Shown here piece after piece: positions 1-7,314 of a stretch of DNA of 64,000 nt. Position 1 is the first letter of the stretch. Each line of letters starts with the position of its first letter. The notes beneath the pieces are model-generated. The model did not search any database. It was not told the origin of the DNA and was given only the letters and a program-made list of their open reading frames with translations. The DNA is taken from contig NZ_RPFW01000009.1 in NCBI RefSeq assembly GCF_007827045.1, forward strand, positions 1 to 64,000. The letters run 5' to 3'. Made by a program: the position numbers and the translations under genes. This stretch comes from Trebonia kvetii. GTDB taxonomy: Bacteria > Actinomycetota > Actinomycetes > Streptosporangiales > Streptosporangiaceae.

Positions 1-1
1 C

Positions 2-127
2 AGACGCTGCCACCAGGTCAAGCAAACCGCAGGCTGGACCGTCACCCAGCCCAAGCCCGGCTGGCACCAGTGGACGACCCCGACCGGCCGCACCTACACC
101 CAGGAACCCTGGCGCTACACAGCCTAA
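2..127 (+). CDS. C-terminal end of an HNH endonuclease / DUF222 (13E12-type) protein, partial
   Basis: Only the last 41 codons are in the window. The frame from base 2 runs to a TAA at 125-127 and reads as a Trp/Thr/Pro-rich tail with CHQVKQ, a TQPKPGWHQW segment and a TPTGRTYT segment. This pattern is typical of the C-terminus of actinobacterial DUF222/HNH proteins, where it follows the HNH motif in the zinc-binding end of the nuclease domain. The catalytic HNH itself lies off the left edge, so activity cannot be judged. The family is multi-copy in many actinomycetes and is often linked to mobile DNA. Recognition is from memory of the family's C-terminus. Confidence 0.7.
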   Translation, partial: RRCHQVKQTAGWTVTQPKPGWHQWTTPTGRTYTQEPWRYTA

Positions 128-249
128 AAGATGAACAGCGGCAGGGTGGTCGCCGCCCGCCAGGTTCGCTTTCCGCGTGGGATAGTTTCTGCGTAACGAT
201 GGTCAGCGTCATCGGCTATTCCGGTACGTCCCGATCAGCACCCGCGGCA

Positions 250-279
250 ATCAGCGAGCGGAGGCGATCAGCGAGCGGA
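250..279 (+). repeat. 13-bp direct repeat in the leader of the methyltransferase gene
   Basis: The 13-mer atcagcgagcgga occurs at 250-262 and again at 267-279, a 17-bp period, ending just before the start codon at 293. The second copy supplies the ggaaagg that I read as the ribosome binding site, so copy number could affect translation. No function is known. Confidence 0.6.
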
Positions 280-292
280 AAGGCATCCGGCA

Positions 293-1189
293 TTGAGCGC
301 TCACGAGGCACCGGCGAGCGAGAGCTACCACGACGCCCCGGGCTCGCCGCGAAATCCGCCGCCCTTCGACATCAGCACCGCCCACCCGGCCCGTGTCTAC
401 GACTACCTGCTCGGCGGCAAGGACAACTACGCCGCGGACCGGGCGGCGGCCGAGGCGATCATCGAGGTCAGCCCAGTCGTGTTCGCGTGCGTGCGGGCTA
501 ACCGCGCGTTTCTCCGCCGTGCGGTCCGCTACCTGGCGCGCGAGGCGGGAATCCGCCAGTTCCTCGACATCGGCACCGGCCTGCCCACCGCTCAGAACAC
601 CCATCAGGTCGCCCAGGCGGTCGCACCGGACTGCCGGATTGTCTACGTGGACAACGACCCGATCGTGCTCGCCCACGCGCGGGCGCTGCTGACCAGCGCC
701 CCCGAGGGAGCCTGCGCCTACATCGACGCAGACCTGCGCGACACCGGCCAGGTGCTGAGCCGGGCCGCGGATACGCTCGACTTCGGCAAGCCCGTCGCCG
801 TCATGGTGCTGTGCACCATGCAGTACGTGCCCGATGCCGATGATCCGCACGCCGTCATCACCAAGCTGATGAGCGCGGTCCCTTCGGGCAGCTATCTCGC
901 GATGTCGGACACCACCCGCGACATCGACACCCAGACGATGACCACAGGCGCCGCGCGGTACAACGCCAAGCTCGGGTCGGCCGTCTTCACGCCGCGGACC
1001 GGCGCGGAGTACGCCCGCTTCTTCGACGGGCTGTCCTTTGTCGAACCCGGCCTGGTGCCGATGCCGCACTGGCGCCCAGAGGCAGCGGCGGACGCGGCGG
1101 AGCTCATCCCCATGTACGCCGCCGTCGGACGCAAGCCCTGGGCGGACCTGACTCGCGCCGGGACGTCCGGTGCCAGGAGGAGGCGGTAA
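293..1189 (+). CDS. SAM-dependent methyltransferase, DUF574 / Methyltransf_19 family
   Basis: A 298-residue protein of the actinobacterial family that starts with an N-terminal HPARVYDYLLGGKDNY segment (about residues 30-45), the hallmark of DUF574 methyltransferases. A Rossmann SAM-binding loop follows (FLDIGTGLPT near residue 92), then an acidic end of beta-2 (VYVDNDP). Substrates for this large paralogous family are unknown. The start is TTG at 293, preceded at proper distance by ggaaagg. The stop overlaps the next gene's start (TAATG), so the two are probably translationally coupled. Family assignment is firm; substrate is not inferable. Confidence 0.9.
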   Translation: MSAHEAPASESYHDAPGSPRNPPPFDISTAHPARVYDYLLGGKDNYAADRAAAEAIIEVSPVVFACVRANRAFLRRAVRYLAREAGIRQFLDIGTGLPTAQNTHQVAQAVAPDCRIVYVDNDPIVLAHARALLTSAPEGACAYIDADLRDTGQVLSRAADTLDFGKPVAVMVLCTMQYVPDADDPHAVITKLMSAVPSGSYLAMSDTTRDIDTQTMTTGAARYNAKLGSAVFTPRTGAEYARFFDGLSFVEPGLVPMPHWRPEAAADAAELIPMYAAVGRKPWADLTRAGTSGARRRR

Positions 1190-1587
1190 TGAGCACGACC
1201 GACATCAGCCGCTACCTGCGGTGGAAGCAGGACGTGGCCGCCCACGACTACGCGGCCGCTTCCAGTTATCTCAGCATCCGCTTCGGTGAGAGCCGCGCCG
1301 AGAAGGCGGCGGCCGAGCTGCGCAAGCTCCCGGTGATCACCCGGCGGGCCAACGACATCATGCGGGCCACCGGGCGCGAGCCGCTGCCGCTGTCCGATCC
1401 CGGCGTGGTCAACGAACTGAAGAAGGTGCTTGGCGGCGAGAGGCTGTCGCCGATCCTGGTCGCGGAGGCCGACATCGCCGACGGCTACCACCGCCTGTCG
1501 CTCGCCTACGCCCTTGACCCATACGCAGAGGTGCCGCTCAAGCTCGGCGGCGTCACTGTCGGCGAACCCCGCATCGTTCCGCTGTAA
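1189..1587 (+). CDS. Conserved hypothetical protein with a ParB-like DGYHR motif
   Basis: 132 residues, soluble, no signal peptide. It begins as an alpha-helical segment (ISRYLRWKQDVAAHDYAAA) and ends with ADIADGYHRLSLAYALDP (about residues 97-114). That motif resembles the DG-x-HR box of ParB/sulfiredoxin-fold proteins, though no full ParB domain can be claimed. A central helix contains ITRRANDIMRATG. The start ATG overlaps the methyltransferase stop by one base, pointing to a two-gene operon. I do not recognise a named function; a small nucleotide-binding or regulatory role would be a guess. Confidence 0.7.
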   Translation: MSTTDISRYLRWKQDVAAHDYAAASSYLSIRFGESRAEKAAAELRKLPVITRRANDIMRATGREPLPLSDPGVVNELKKVLGGERLSPILVAEADIADGYHRLSLAYALDPYAEVPLKLGGVTVGEPRIVPL

Positions 1588-1638
1588 CCAGGCCGACGCG
1601 CCCCTAAGAGCTACCGCGTATGCCGCTACGCTCTCCCT

Positions 1639-2256
1639 GTGGCTGTGGTTGACGAGCAGGAGCGGCAGTCCCTGGTCCGCCGCGGTTTCGCGCTGGAATG
1701 GGCAACGCTCGGCTGGAACGTCGCAGGAATCGTTGTCCTGACGGTGAGCGCGATCACGGCCCGGTCGGTGGCGCTGGCCGGGTTCGGGCTGGACTCGCTG
1801 ATCGAGATCGGGGCGTCCACCGTGGTGATCTGGGAGCTGTCCGGCACCGGAACCGACCGGCAGCGGCGCGGCCTGCGGCTGATCGGGTGCGCGTTCGCCG
1901 CCTTGGCCGTCTATCTCCTGGTGCAGTCCACGGTGGTGCTGGCGGTCGGGCATCACCCGCGGCATTCGGTGTCCGGCATCATATGGACCGCGGTGACCGC
2001 GGCGGTCATGTTCGCGCTGGCGGCCGGGAAGGGACGGACCGGCCGGGCGCTGGATAACCCGGTGCTGGTGACCGAGGGCAGGGTTACGGTGATCGACGGC
2101 ATCCTGGCCATGGCGGTGCTGCTCGGGCTGAGTCTGAATGCCGTGGCGGGCTGGTGGTGGGCCGACCCCGCTGCCGGGTACGTCCTGGTCTACTACGCCG
2201 CGCGTGAGGTCAGGGAAATCTTCAGCCCGCACGAGGGCGCGACCGCGGCTGGCTAG
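1639..2256 (+). CDS. Cation transporter, CDF-like (cation diffusion facilitator membrane domain only)
   Basis: A 205-residue membrane protein with about five or six hydrophobic segments and a short cytoplasmic tail. The motif AGFGLDSLIEIGAS (about residues 54-67) matches the first metal-site helix of CDF proteins. The late segment DGILAMAVLLGLSLNA followed by GWWWADPAAG matches the second metal-site helix and the loop after it. The C-terminal cytoplasmic dimer domain of full CDF exporters is absent, as in other short actinobacterial members. Likely role: efflux of a divalent metal such as Zn2+, Mn2+ or Co2+ across the cytoplasmic membrane. The start is GTG 1639; a second GTG lies six bases downstream and no strong SD decides between them. 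It sits 8 bp before mntP, so a metal-export unit is inferred. Confidence 0.8.
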   Translation: MAVVDEQERQSLVRRGFALEWATLGWNVAGIVVLTVSAITARSVALAGFGLDSLIEIGASTVVIWELSGTGTDRQRRGLRLIGCAFAALAVYLLVQSTVVLAVGHHPRHSVSGIIWTAVTAAVMFALAAGKGRTGRALDNPVLVTEGRVTVIDGILAMAVLLGLSLNAVAGWWWADPAAGYVLVYYAAREVREIFSPHEGATAAG

Positions 2257-2264
2257 GACCTGTC

Positions 2265-2819
2265 ATGCTGACGCTGCTCGCCTTCGTTCTGCCCCTGGGC
2301 ATCGACTCATTCGCCGTCGCCGCCGCTATCGGCGCCGCAGCGGTTACCTCGGCCTGGCAGCGGCTGCGGATCTCGCTGATCTTCGTGACCTTCGAGGGCG
2401 GCATGCCGCTGATCGGCCTTGGCCTTGGCGCCGCGCTGGCCCACGGCATCGGCCAGGTCGCCGACTATGTCGCCGCCGCTGCCGTGATCGGCATCGGTGG
2501 CTGGATGCTGTTCGCCGACGAAGAGGGGGAGGAAGACAAGGCGGCCCGCATCACCACCAGCCGCGGGCTGGCCCTTATCGGGCTTGGGATCAGCATCAGC
2601 CTCGACGAGCTGGCCATCGGGTTCAGCATCGGCCTGTCCGGTCTGCCGGTGATCGCGGTGATCGTCGCCATCGCCCTGCAGGCATTCATCGCCGCGCAGC
2701 TCGGCCTGGCACTCGGGGCGAAGATCGCCAAAAGCTGGCGTGAGCGCGCCGAACGACTCGCCGGCGTCGCCCTGATCCTGCTCGGAATCTACCTGATCGT
2801 CGAACAGCTCCCCCGGTAA
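2265..2819 (+). CDS. mntP: MntP-type manganese efflux pump
   Basis: 184 residues, six predicted membrane helices in two pseudo-repeats. Each repeat carries an acidic motif: LGIDSFAVAAAIG near residues 11-23 and SLDELAIGFSIG near residues 111-122. This duplicated Asp/Glu motif is characteristic of the MntP/YtaF family, which exports Mn2+. The length equals the usual 180-190 residues. It directly follows a CDF-like cation transporter. No yybP-ykoY manganese riboswitch was recognised upstream. The whole coding region is covered on the opposite strand by the extended TetR frame. Confidence 0.85.
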   Translation: MLTLLAFVLPLGIDSFAVAAAIGAAAVTSAWQRLRISLIFVTFEGGMPLIGLGLGAALAHGIGQVADYVAAAAVIGIGGWMLFADEEGEEDKAARITTSRGLALIGLGISISLDELAIGFSIGLSGLPVIAVIVAIALQAFIAAQLGLALGAKIAKSWRERAERLAGVALILLGIYLIVEQLPR

Positions 2820-3596
2820 GGACCGATCTTCCAGGGAACGGGCTGGCTCGGTCATCTGGCACAGGATCATCGCCGCGAGCCGTCCCGGCAGCGACCAGCC
2901 CTTCTCGCCAAGTGGATCCACGGTCCGCTCCGGCTGCCGCTTCCACTGCAGGGCGAACCCCTCGAGCAGCGCGCCGATCGATATCGACAAATCGTCGAGG
3001 ACAAAGGGTGCGCGCATCCGCAGGCCGTACCCGTCGAGCAGCGCCTTCCAGACCGGGCCGATCGCGGCGAGGAAGTCGTCGTCGCCGTGCCGCAGCACGG
3101 CGCGGACCCGCTCGTTGCCCGAGCGCAGGTAGAAGCCGAGCGAGGCGTAGAAGATCGCGCTATCCCTGGTATGCCGGAACGACACCTCGATCATCGCCGC
3201 GAGCGTCTGCGGCAGCGGCCGTCCGTCGTCCACCGCGGCCGTGACGATGCCCGCCACCTCGTCGAGGGTCGGGCGGAACGCGGCGTCCAGCTCCGCCAGG
3301 TGGAACAGCAGGTCGGCCTGGAACTCGCCCTGGGTAGGCCAGACCTGGTAGATGGCGCCGGTGGTGATCGCGGCGACCCGCCCGTCGAATTCGCCGGGCG
3401 GGAGCTCCGCGCGGACGATCACGTTCGCCCGGGCGGCGACCTCGGTCAGCTGCACGTGCGCGAGGGCCGCGGAGACCGCGGCGTCGCTGCTGTCCGCCAT
3501 CCCCTCGCACACCAGCTCGGTCGCGGCGCGCAGCATCAGCGCGCGCGTTTCCGCTCGTGAGCGTTTCGGCAGCCGGCGAATCGGCGCCTGTGTCAC
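2307..3596 (-). CDS. TetR/AcrR-family regulator with a long antisense C-terminal extension over mntP
   Basis: The first about 250 residues are a TetR-like regulator: an N-terminal KRSRAETRALMLRAATELV helix, LTEVAARAN, an unusual loop, ITTGAIYQVWPTQ as the recognition helix, then a helical ligand domain ending near MILCQMTEPARS. No in-frame stop occurs where a TetR gene should end (around 2820), so the frame continues antisense through almost all of mntP to TGA at 2307-2309, adding about 170 charged residues with no recognisable fold. The start is probably GTG 3596 because GGGGAGG (3608-3602) lies 5 bases upstream. ATG 3674 or 3680 in the same frame is possible and would add a (GLSD)n stretch. 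The HTH loop between helices 2 and 3 is about 15 residues longer than normal. Divergent from the binding-protein gene, which it may control. Confidence 0.65.
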   Translation of the reverse strand: MTQAPIRRLPKRSRAETRALMLRAATELVCEGMADSSDAAVSAALAHVQLTEVAARANVIVRAELPPGEFDGRVAAITTGAIYQVWPTQGEFQADLLFHLAELDAAFRPTLDEVAGIVTAAVDDGRPLPQTLAAMIEVSFRHTRDSAIFYASLGFYLRSGNERVRAVLRHGDDDFLAAIGPVWKALLDGYGLRMRAPFVLDDLSISIGALLEGFALQWKRQPERTVDPLGEKGWSLPGRLAAMILCQMTEPARSLEDRSLPGELFDDQVDSEQDQGDAGESFGALTPAFGDLRPECQAELRGDECLQGDGDDHRDHRQTGQADAEPDGQLVEADADPKPDKGQPAAGGDAGRLVFLPLFVGEQHPATDADHGSGGDIVGDLADAVGQRGAKAKADQRHAALEGHEDQRDPQPLPGRGNRCGADSGGDGE

Positions 3597-3619
3597 CACT
3601 GCCTCCCCAGTGCCGTCGC

Positions 3620-3655
3620 AAAGGCCGTCAGAAAGGCCGTCAGAAAGGCCGTCGG
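3620..3655 (-). repeat. Three tandem 12-bp units at the TetR gene start
   Basis: aaaggccgtcag occurs at 3620-3631 and 3632-3643, and with one change at 3644-3655. The unit length is a multiple of three. If translation begins at ATG 3680 the array codes GLSD repeats; if it begins at GTG 3596 the array is 5' leader. Tandem units of this type can vary in number. Confidence 0.75.
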
Positions 3656-3692
3656 ACTCACGGGCGGAGGGCATGGTCATGACCCTACACGT

Positions 3693-3703
3693 CCCGTTAC
3701 GGG
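3693..3703. promoter_or_regulatory. Small palindrome in the TetR / peptide-importer divergent region
   Basis: cccgt-t-acggg is a perfect 5-bp-arm palindrome in the 246-bp region between the TetR start (3596) and the binding-protein start (3843). The flanking 3705-3775 stretch is unusually AT-rich for this genome (tttacatacgttaagt, ctttacactgc), consistent with promoters. TetR operators are normally longer, so this is only a candidate site. Confidence 0.3.
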
Positions 3704-3842
3704 TGTTATGCGGTTTACATACGTTAAGTCCCTTTACACTGCACTCGTAGAAAATCTATGATCTTGTGCATCCGCATCAACCACAGACGCCGCATGCGCA
3801 ACAGCGGTATCTAGGGTCGCCACGCCCCGAGGAGGCACTTCG

Positions 3843-5498
3843 ATGAACACGCCGCTTAGTCGCCGGGACCTGCTGCGGCGGGGAGCCGGGGCGGCCGCGA
3901 TCGTCTCGCTCGCCGGGCTGCTCGACGCCTGCCGCGGCGGCGGCAGCGCGCCGTCCGCGTCAAGCACGGGAACGGCAGGTCCAGGAGCGGCAGGCAAGGC
4001 AACCGGACAGCCGATCAAGCAGCTCACCGTCGGCCTGCCGGCCACGCTGAGCAACCTGTACCCGGGTCAGGAAGCCGGCATCTACAACTACTACGTGGCC
4101 GCGCTGACCATGGAGGGCCTGGTCTACATCGACTCCACCGGCGCCACCAAGCCGGCGATCGCGTCGTCGTGGAGCCGGCCGGACGCGCAGACCTACGTCT
4201 ACACGATCAGGGACGACGCCAAGTTCACCGACGGCACCCTGCTCACCATGGAGGACGTGCTCTACTCGCTGAAGATGGCGATGGACGCCAAGGCCTCGCC
4301 TAACACGGCCAGCTACTTCAGCGGCGCGACCGTGAAGCAGACCGGAAAGAACGAGATCACCATCAAGCTCAGCGCGGCGAACGAGGCGTTCGAGTGGGTG
4401 CCGAGCGCGGCGGACTCGCTGTGGATCGCGCCGAAGGCGTTCTGGGAGAAGCACAAGGGCCAGATCGGCACCGCCCAGGCGCTGCTTGTCGGCACGGGCC
4501 CCTACCGGGTGACCAGCTTCCAGCCGGACTCCTCGGTCACCCTGAAGGCCTCCGGCACCTGGTGGGCGGGCAAGCCGCCGGTGGAGACCATCGAGATCAA
4601 CTTCATCGCCGACGACAACGCGCGGTTCCTCGCGCAGAAGTCCGGCTCGCTCGACATGGCGTTCGGCGTGCCGCTCGGCGCCATGGCGCAGTGGCAGGGC
4701 CTTCCGGGCACCCGCGTGCTCAGCGTGCCCGACCGGTCCTGGGCCGGCCTGATCTTCAACCTGGGCGTCGCGCCGACTAGCGACGTCCACGTGCGCCGCG
4801 CGATCGCGCACTGCATCGACCGCGACGCCGTGGTCAGCGAGCTGCTGCGCGGCCAGGGCCAGGTGGCGACCGCCATCTCCACCCCCGAGCAGTTCGCCGG
4901 GGTCTACACCGCGCAGCAGGCGACGGCCAAGCTCGCCGCCGTGCCGCAGGTGGGCTTCTCCATTGAAGACGCCAAGGCGGAGCTCGCCAAGTCCTCGGTG
5001 CCGCACGGGTTCACCACCACCCTCGAGTACCCCAACACCGGCCCGCAGCTCGGCACCGCCGCGCTCAGCCTCGCCGCCAACCTCAAGCAGATCGGCATCA
5101 CCCTCCAGGTCAAGGAGGTGGCGCTGTCACAGTGGCTGGCCAACCTGGGCGCGGCCAAGCAGCCGCTGCGTTACATGTGGTACTTCAACACCACGCCCGA
5201 CCCGGCCGAGCTTGTCACCTACCTGCTGTACAACAAGCCCGCCGCCAACCTGGCCGGGTACGTCAACGCGCAGGTCGACAGCCTGCTCGGCCAGGCGGTC
5301 ACCGAGACCGACGCGGCCAAGCGCGCCGACCTGATCATCCAGGCACAGCAGGCGGCAGGCGCCGACCTGCCGTACCTGCCGCTGTGGTGGGGCAAGACGC
5401 TGACCGCCTTCTCCAGCAGCGTCGGCGTCCGCGGCTACAGCTCGTATACATTCGAGTCGCCCTGGGCCGCCTCGCTGTATGGGGCCGCGTCAGCGTGA
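3843..5498 (+). CDS. Peptide/nickel-type ABC transporter substrate-binding lipoprotein (SBP_bac_5), Tat exported
   Basis: 551 residues. The N-terminus has a twin-arginine motif (SRRDLLRR, residues 6-13), a hydrophobic core and lipobox LLDAC with the lipidated Cys30, so the protein should be exported folded and anchored to the outer face of the membrane. The mature part is a family-5 binding protein: the segment YTIRDDAKFTDGTLLTMEDV is the classic DppA/OppA signature, followed by a GTGPYRV segment near residue 218. Length is typical. A good SD (gaggagg) precedes ATG 3843. The stop overlaps the permease start (GTGA), making it the first gene of a coupled importer operon. Ligand probably a di/oligopeptide, but this family also takes nickel, sugars and opines. 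Confidence 0.9.
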   Translation: MNTPLSRRDLLRRGAGAAAIVSLAGLLDACRGGGSAPSASSTGTAGPGAAGKATGQPIKQLTVGLPATLSNLYPGQEAGIYNYYVAALTMEGLVYIDSTGATKPAIASSWSRPDAQTYVYTIRDDAKFTDGTLLTMEDVLYSLKMAMDAKASPNTASYFSGATVKQTGKNEITIKLSAANEAFEWVPSAADSLWIAPKAFWEKHKGQIGTAQALLVGTGPYRVTSFQPDSSVTLKASGTWWAGKPPVETIEINFIADDNARFLAQKSGSLDMAFGVPLGAMAQWQGLPGTRVLSVPDRSWAGLIFNLGVAPTSDVHVRRAIAHCIDRDAVVSELLRGQGQVATAISTPEQFAGVYTAQQATAKLAAVPQVGFSIEDAKAELAKSSVPHGFTTTLEYPNTGPQLGTAALSLAANLKQIGITLQVKEVALSQWLANLGAAKQPLRYMWYFNTTPDPAELVTYLLYNKPAANLAGYVNAQVDSLLGQAVTETDAAKRADLIIQAQQAAGADLPYLPLWWGKTLTAFSSSVGVRGYSSYTFESPWAASLYGAASA

Positions 5499-6454
5499 CA
5501 AGGGCAGGCGCGTTCTTCCTCGCCCGTCGCGTGGCGGGCACCGCGGCGCTGCTCGCGGTCATGTCGCTGCTCATCTTCAGCCTCCTCTACCTGGAGCCGG
5601 GCGACGTGGCGCGCAACCTGCTCGGCACCAGGCCGGTCAACGCGCAGACGCTCGCGCAGATCCGCGCCGAGTACCACCTGAACGAGCCGTTCCTCGCCCA
5701 GTACTGGACCTGGCTCACCCAGGCGGTGCACGGAAACTTCGGCATCTCGGTGCAGTCGGGTCAGGCGGTGGCGGGGGAGATCACCTCCCGCCTCGCCCTG
5801 ACGCTGGAGATCGTCGGGTTCGCACTGCTGCTGTCGGTCGCGCTCGGCGTCCCGGCCGGGGTGCTGGCCGGCCTGCGGCACGGCCGGGGAACCGACCGCG
5901 GCGTCGTCGGCGTCGGCGTGGTGTTCGCCAGCGCGCCCGCGTTCGCGCTCGGGCTGCTCATGCTCTACCTGTTCGCCAGCGACCTCGCCTGGTTCCCCGT
6001 CTACGGCACGGGGACCGGCGTCGCCGGCCGCCTGTATCACCTGGCGCTCCCGGCGCTGACCCTCGCGCTCGGCCTCGGCGGCTTCATCCTGAAGATCACC
6101 AGGGCGGCGGTGATCAGGGAGGTCGACCAGGACTACGTGACGTTCGCGCGCTCCCGCGGACTGGCGAACATCCAGGTGCTCGGCCTCATCCTGCGCAACG
6201 CCTGCCTGCCGGTGATCACCAGCCTGGGCCTGACCGTCGCGTACCTGTTCGGCTCGACGCTCCTGGTCGAGCAGGTCTTCTCGCTGCCGGGACTCGGCTC
6301 GCTGCTCGACGGCGCGGTGCTGTTCAAGGACGTCCCCGTGGTGCAGGCTCTCACCCTGCTGATGGCCGCCGCGATCGCGGTCACCGCGCTGCTCGTCGAC
6401 CTCGCCTACCTGGCGCTCGACCCGCGCCTGCGGCACGAGATGGCGGCATCGTGA
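5495..6454 (+). CDS. ABC transporter permease, DppB/OppB type
   Basis: 319 residues from GTG 5495, which overlaps the binding-protein stop in GTGA. The N-terminal transmembrane helix (VAGTAALLAVMSLLIFSLLY) is followed by the periplasmic loop typical of DppB (AQIRAEYHLNEPFLAQYWTWL). Five more helices follow, with the cytoplasmic EAA-type loop (DYVTFARSRGLANIQVLG) that docks the ATPase. One longer upstream frame exists but has no SD, and the overlap start fits the DppB N-terminus. Works with the next two genes as the membrane pore of the importer. Confidence 0.9.
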   Translation: MTRAGAFFLARRVAGTAALLAVMSLLIFSLLYLEPGDVARNLLGTRPVNAQTLAQIRAEYHLNEPFLAQYWTWLTQAVHGNFGISVQSGQAVAGEITSRLALTLEIVGFALLLSVALGVPAGVLAGLRHGRGTDRGVVGVGVVFASAPAFALGLLMLYLFASDLAWFPVYGTGTGVAGRLYHLALPALTLALGLGGFILKITRAAVIREVDQDYVTFARSRGLANIQVLGLILRNACLPVITSLGLTVAYLFGSTLLVEQVFSLPGLGSLLDGAVLFKDVPVVQALTLLMAAAIAVTALLVDLAYLALDPRLRHEMAAS

Positions 6455-7314
6455 CGCCCTCGGTGCCCGTCGCGGGCCTGCGGGCAGCCGCCGGACGACG
6501 GCCCAAGATCCAGGTCAGCGTGGTGCTTTCCATGCTGCTCCTCGCCTTCGTGGCGGTCTGCGCGCTACTGCCTGGCGTCGTCGCGCCGGGCTCGACGCAG
6601 CAGGACATCCTGCTCGGCGTCAACGGACCCGGCATCGCCGGGCATCTGCTCGGCACCGACACCCTCGGCCGCGACATACTCAGGCTGACCCTCGGCGGCA
6701 CGCCGTCGGCGATCGCCGGCCCGCTGGTGATCGCGTTCGGCTCGATGATCGCTGGCCTGCTGCTCGGCACGCTGGCCGGCTATCACGGCGGACTGCTCGA
6801 CGCGCTGATCGCCCGCTGGGCCGACCTGCTGCTCGCGCTGCCCGCGGTGCTGCTCGCCGTCGTGGTGGCCGGCATCTTCTCCGGCGGCTACTGGATGACG
6901 GTCGCGGTGCTGATCGTGCTGTTCTCGCCGTCGGACATCCGGTTGATCCGCGGCGCGGTCATGGAGCAGAAGACCCAGCCCTACATCGAATCGGCGAAGG
7001 TGCTGCGGATGCCCGCGTGGCGCATCATGTACCGGCAGATCCTGCCGAACGTCATCCCGGTCGCGGTCGCCAACGTCATGCTGAACATCGCCTTCGCGAT
7101 CGTCGCGATGTCGTCGCTGTCCTACCTGGGGCTCGGCGTCGGCCCCGGCTCGCCCGACTGGGGCAGGCAGCTGTCCGACGGGCAGAACATCCTGGCGGCC
7201 AACCCGGCCGCGATCATCGCGCCAGGCGTGATGATCGTGGCGACCGCCACCGCGATCAACATCGTTGGCGACTGGCTGTTCGAGCGGCTGACCGCACGGG
7301 CGGCGAGTCGATGA
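6451..7314 (+). CDS. ABC transporter permease, DppC/OppC type
   Basis: 287 residues from GTG 6451, overlapping the previous stop by four bases. It shows the DppC pattern: one N-terminal helix, the conserved GHLLGTDTLGRDILRL loop, four to five further helices, the EAA loop (YIESAKVLRMPAWRIMYRQ) and the SYLGLGVGPGSPDWG segment near the C-terminus. This is the second pore subunit, pairing with the DppB-type protein. Confidence 0.92.
   Translation: MTPSVPVAGLRAAAGRRPKIQVSVVLSMLLLAFVAVCALLPGVVAPGSTQQDILLGVNGPGIAGHLLGTDTLGRDILRLTLGGTPSAIAGPLVIAFGSMIAGLLLGTLAGYHGGLLDALIARWADLLLALPAVLLAVVVAGIFSGGYWMTVAVLIVLFSPSDIRLIRGAVMEQKTQPYIESAKVLRMPAWRIMYRQILPNVIPVAVANVMLNIAFAIVAMSSLSYLGLGVGPGSPDWGRQLSDGQNILAANPAAIIAPGVMIVATATAINIVGDWLFERLTARAASR

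Noticed and set aside
892..2232. 446-codon minus-strand frame over the methyltransferase and cation transporter genes
   Set aside because: Composition of an antisense shadow (His/Arg/Gln-rich), no domain, crosses three good genes.
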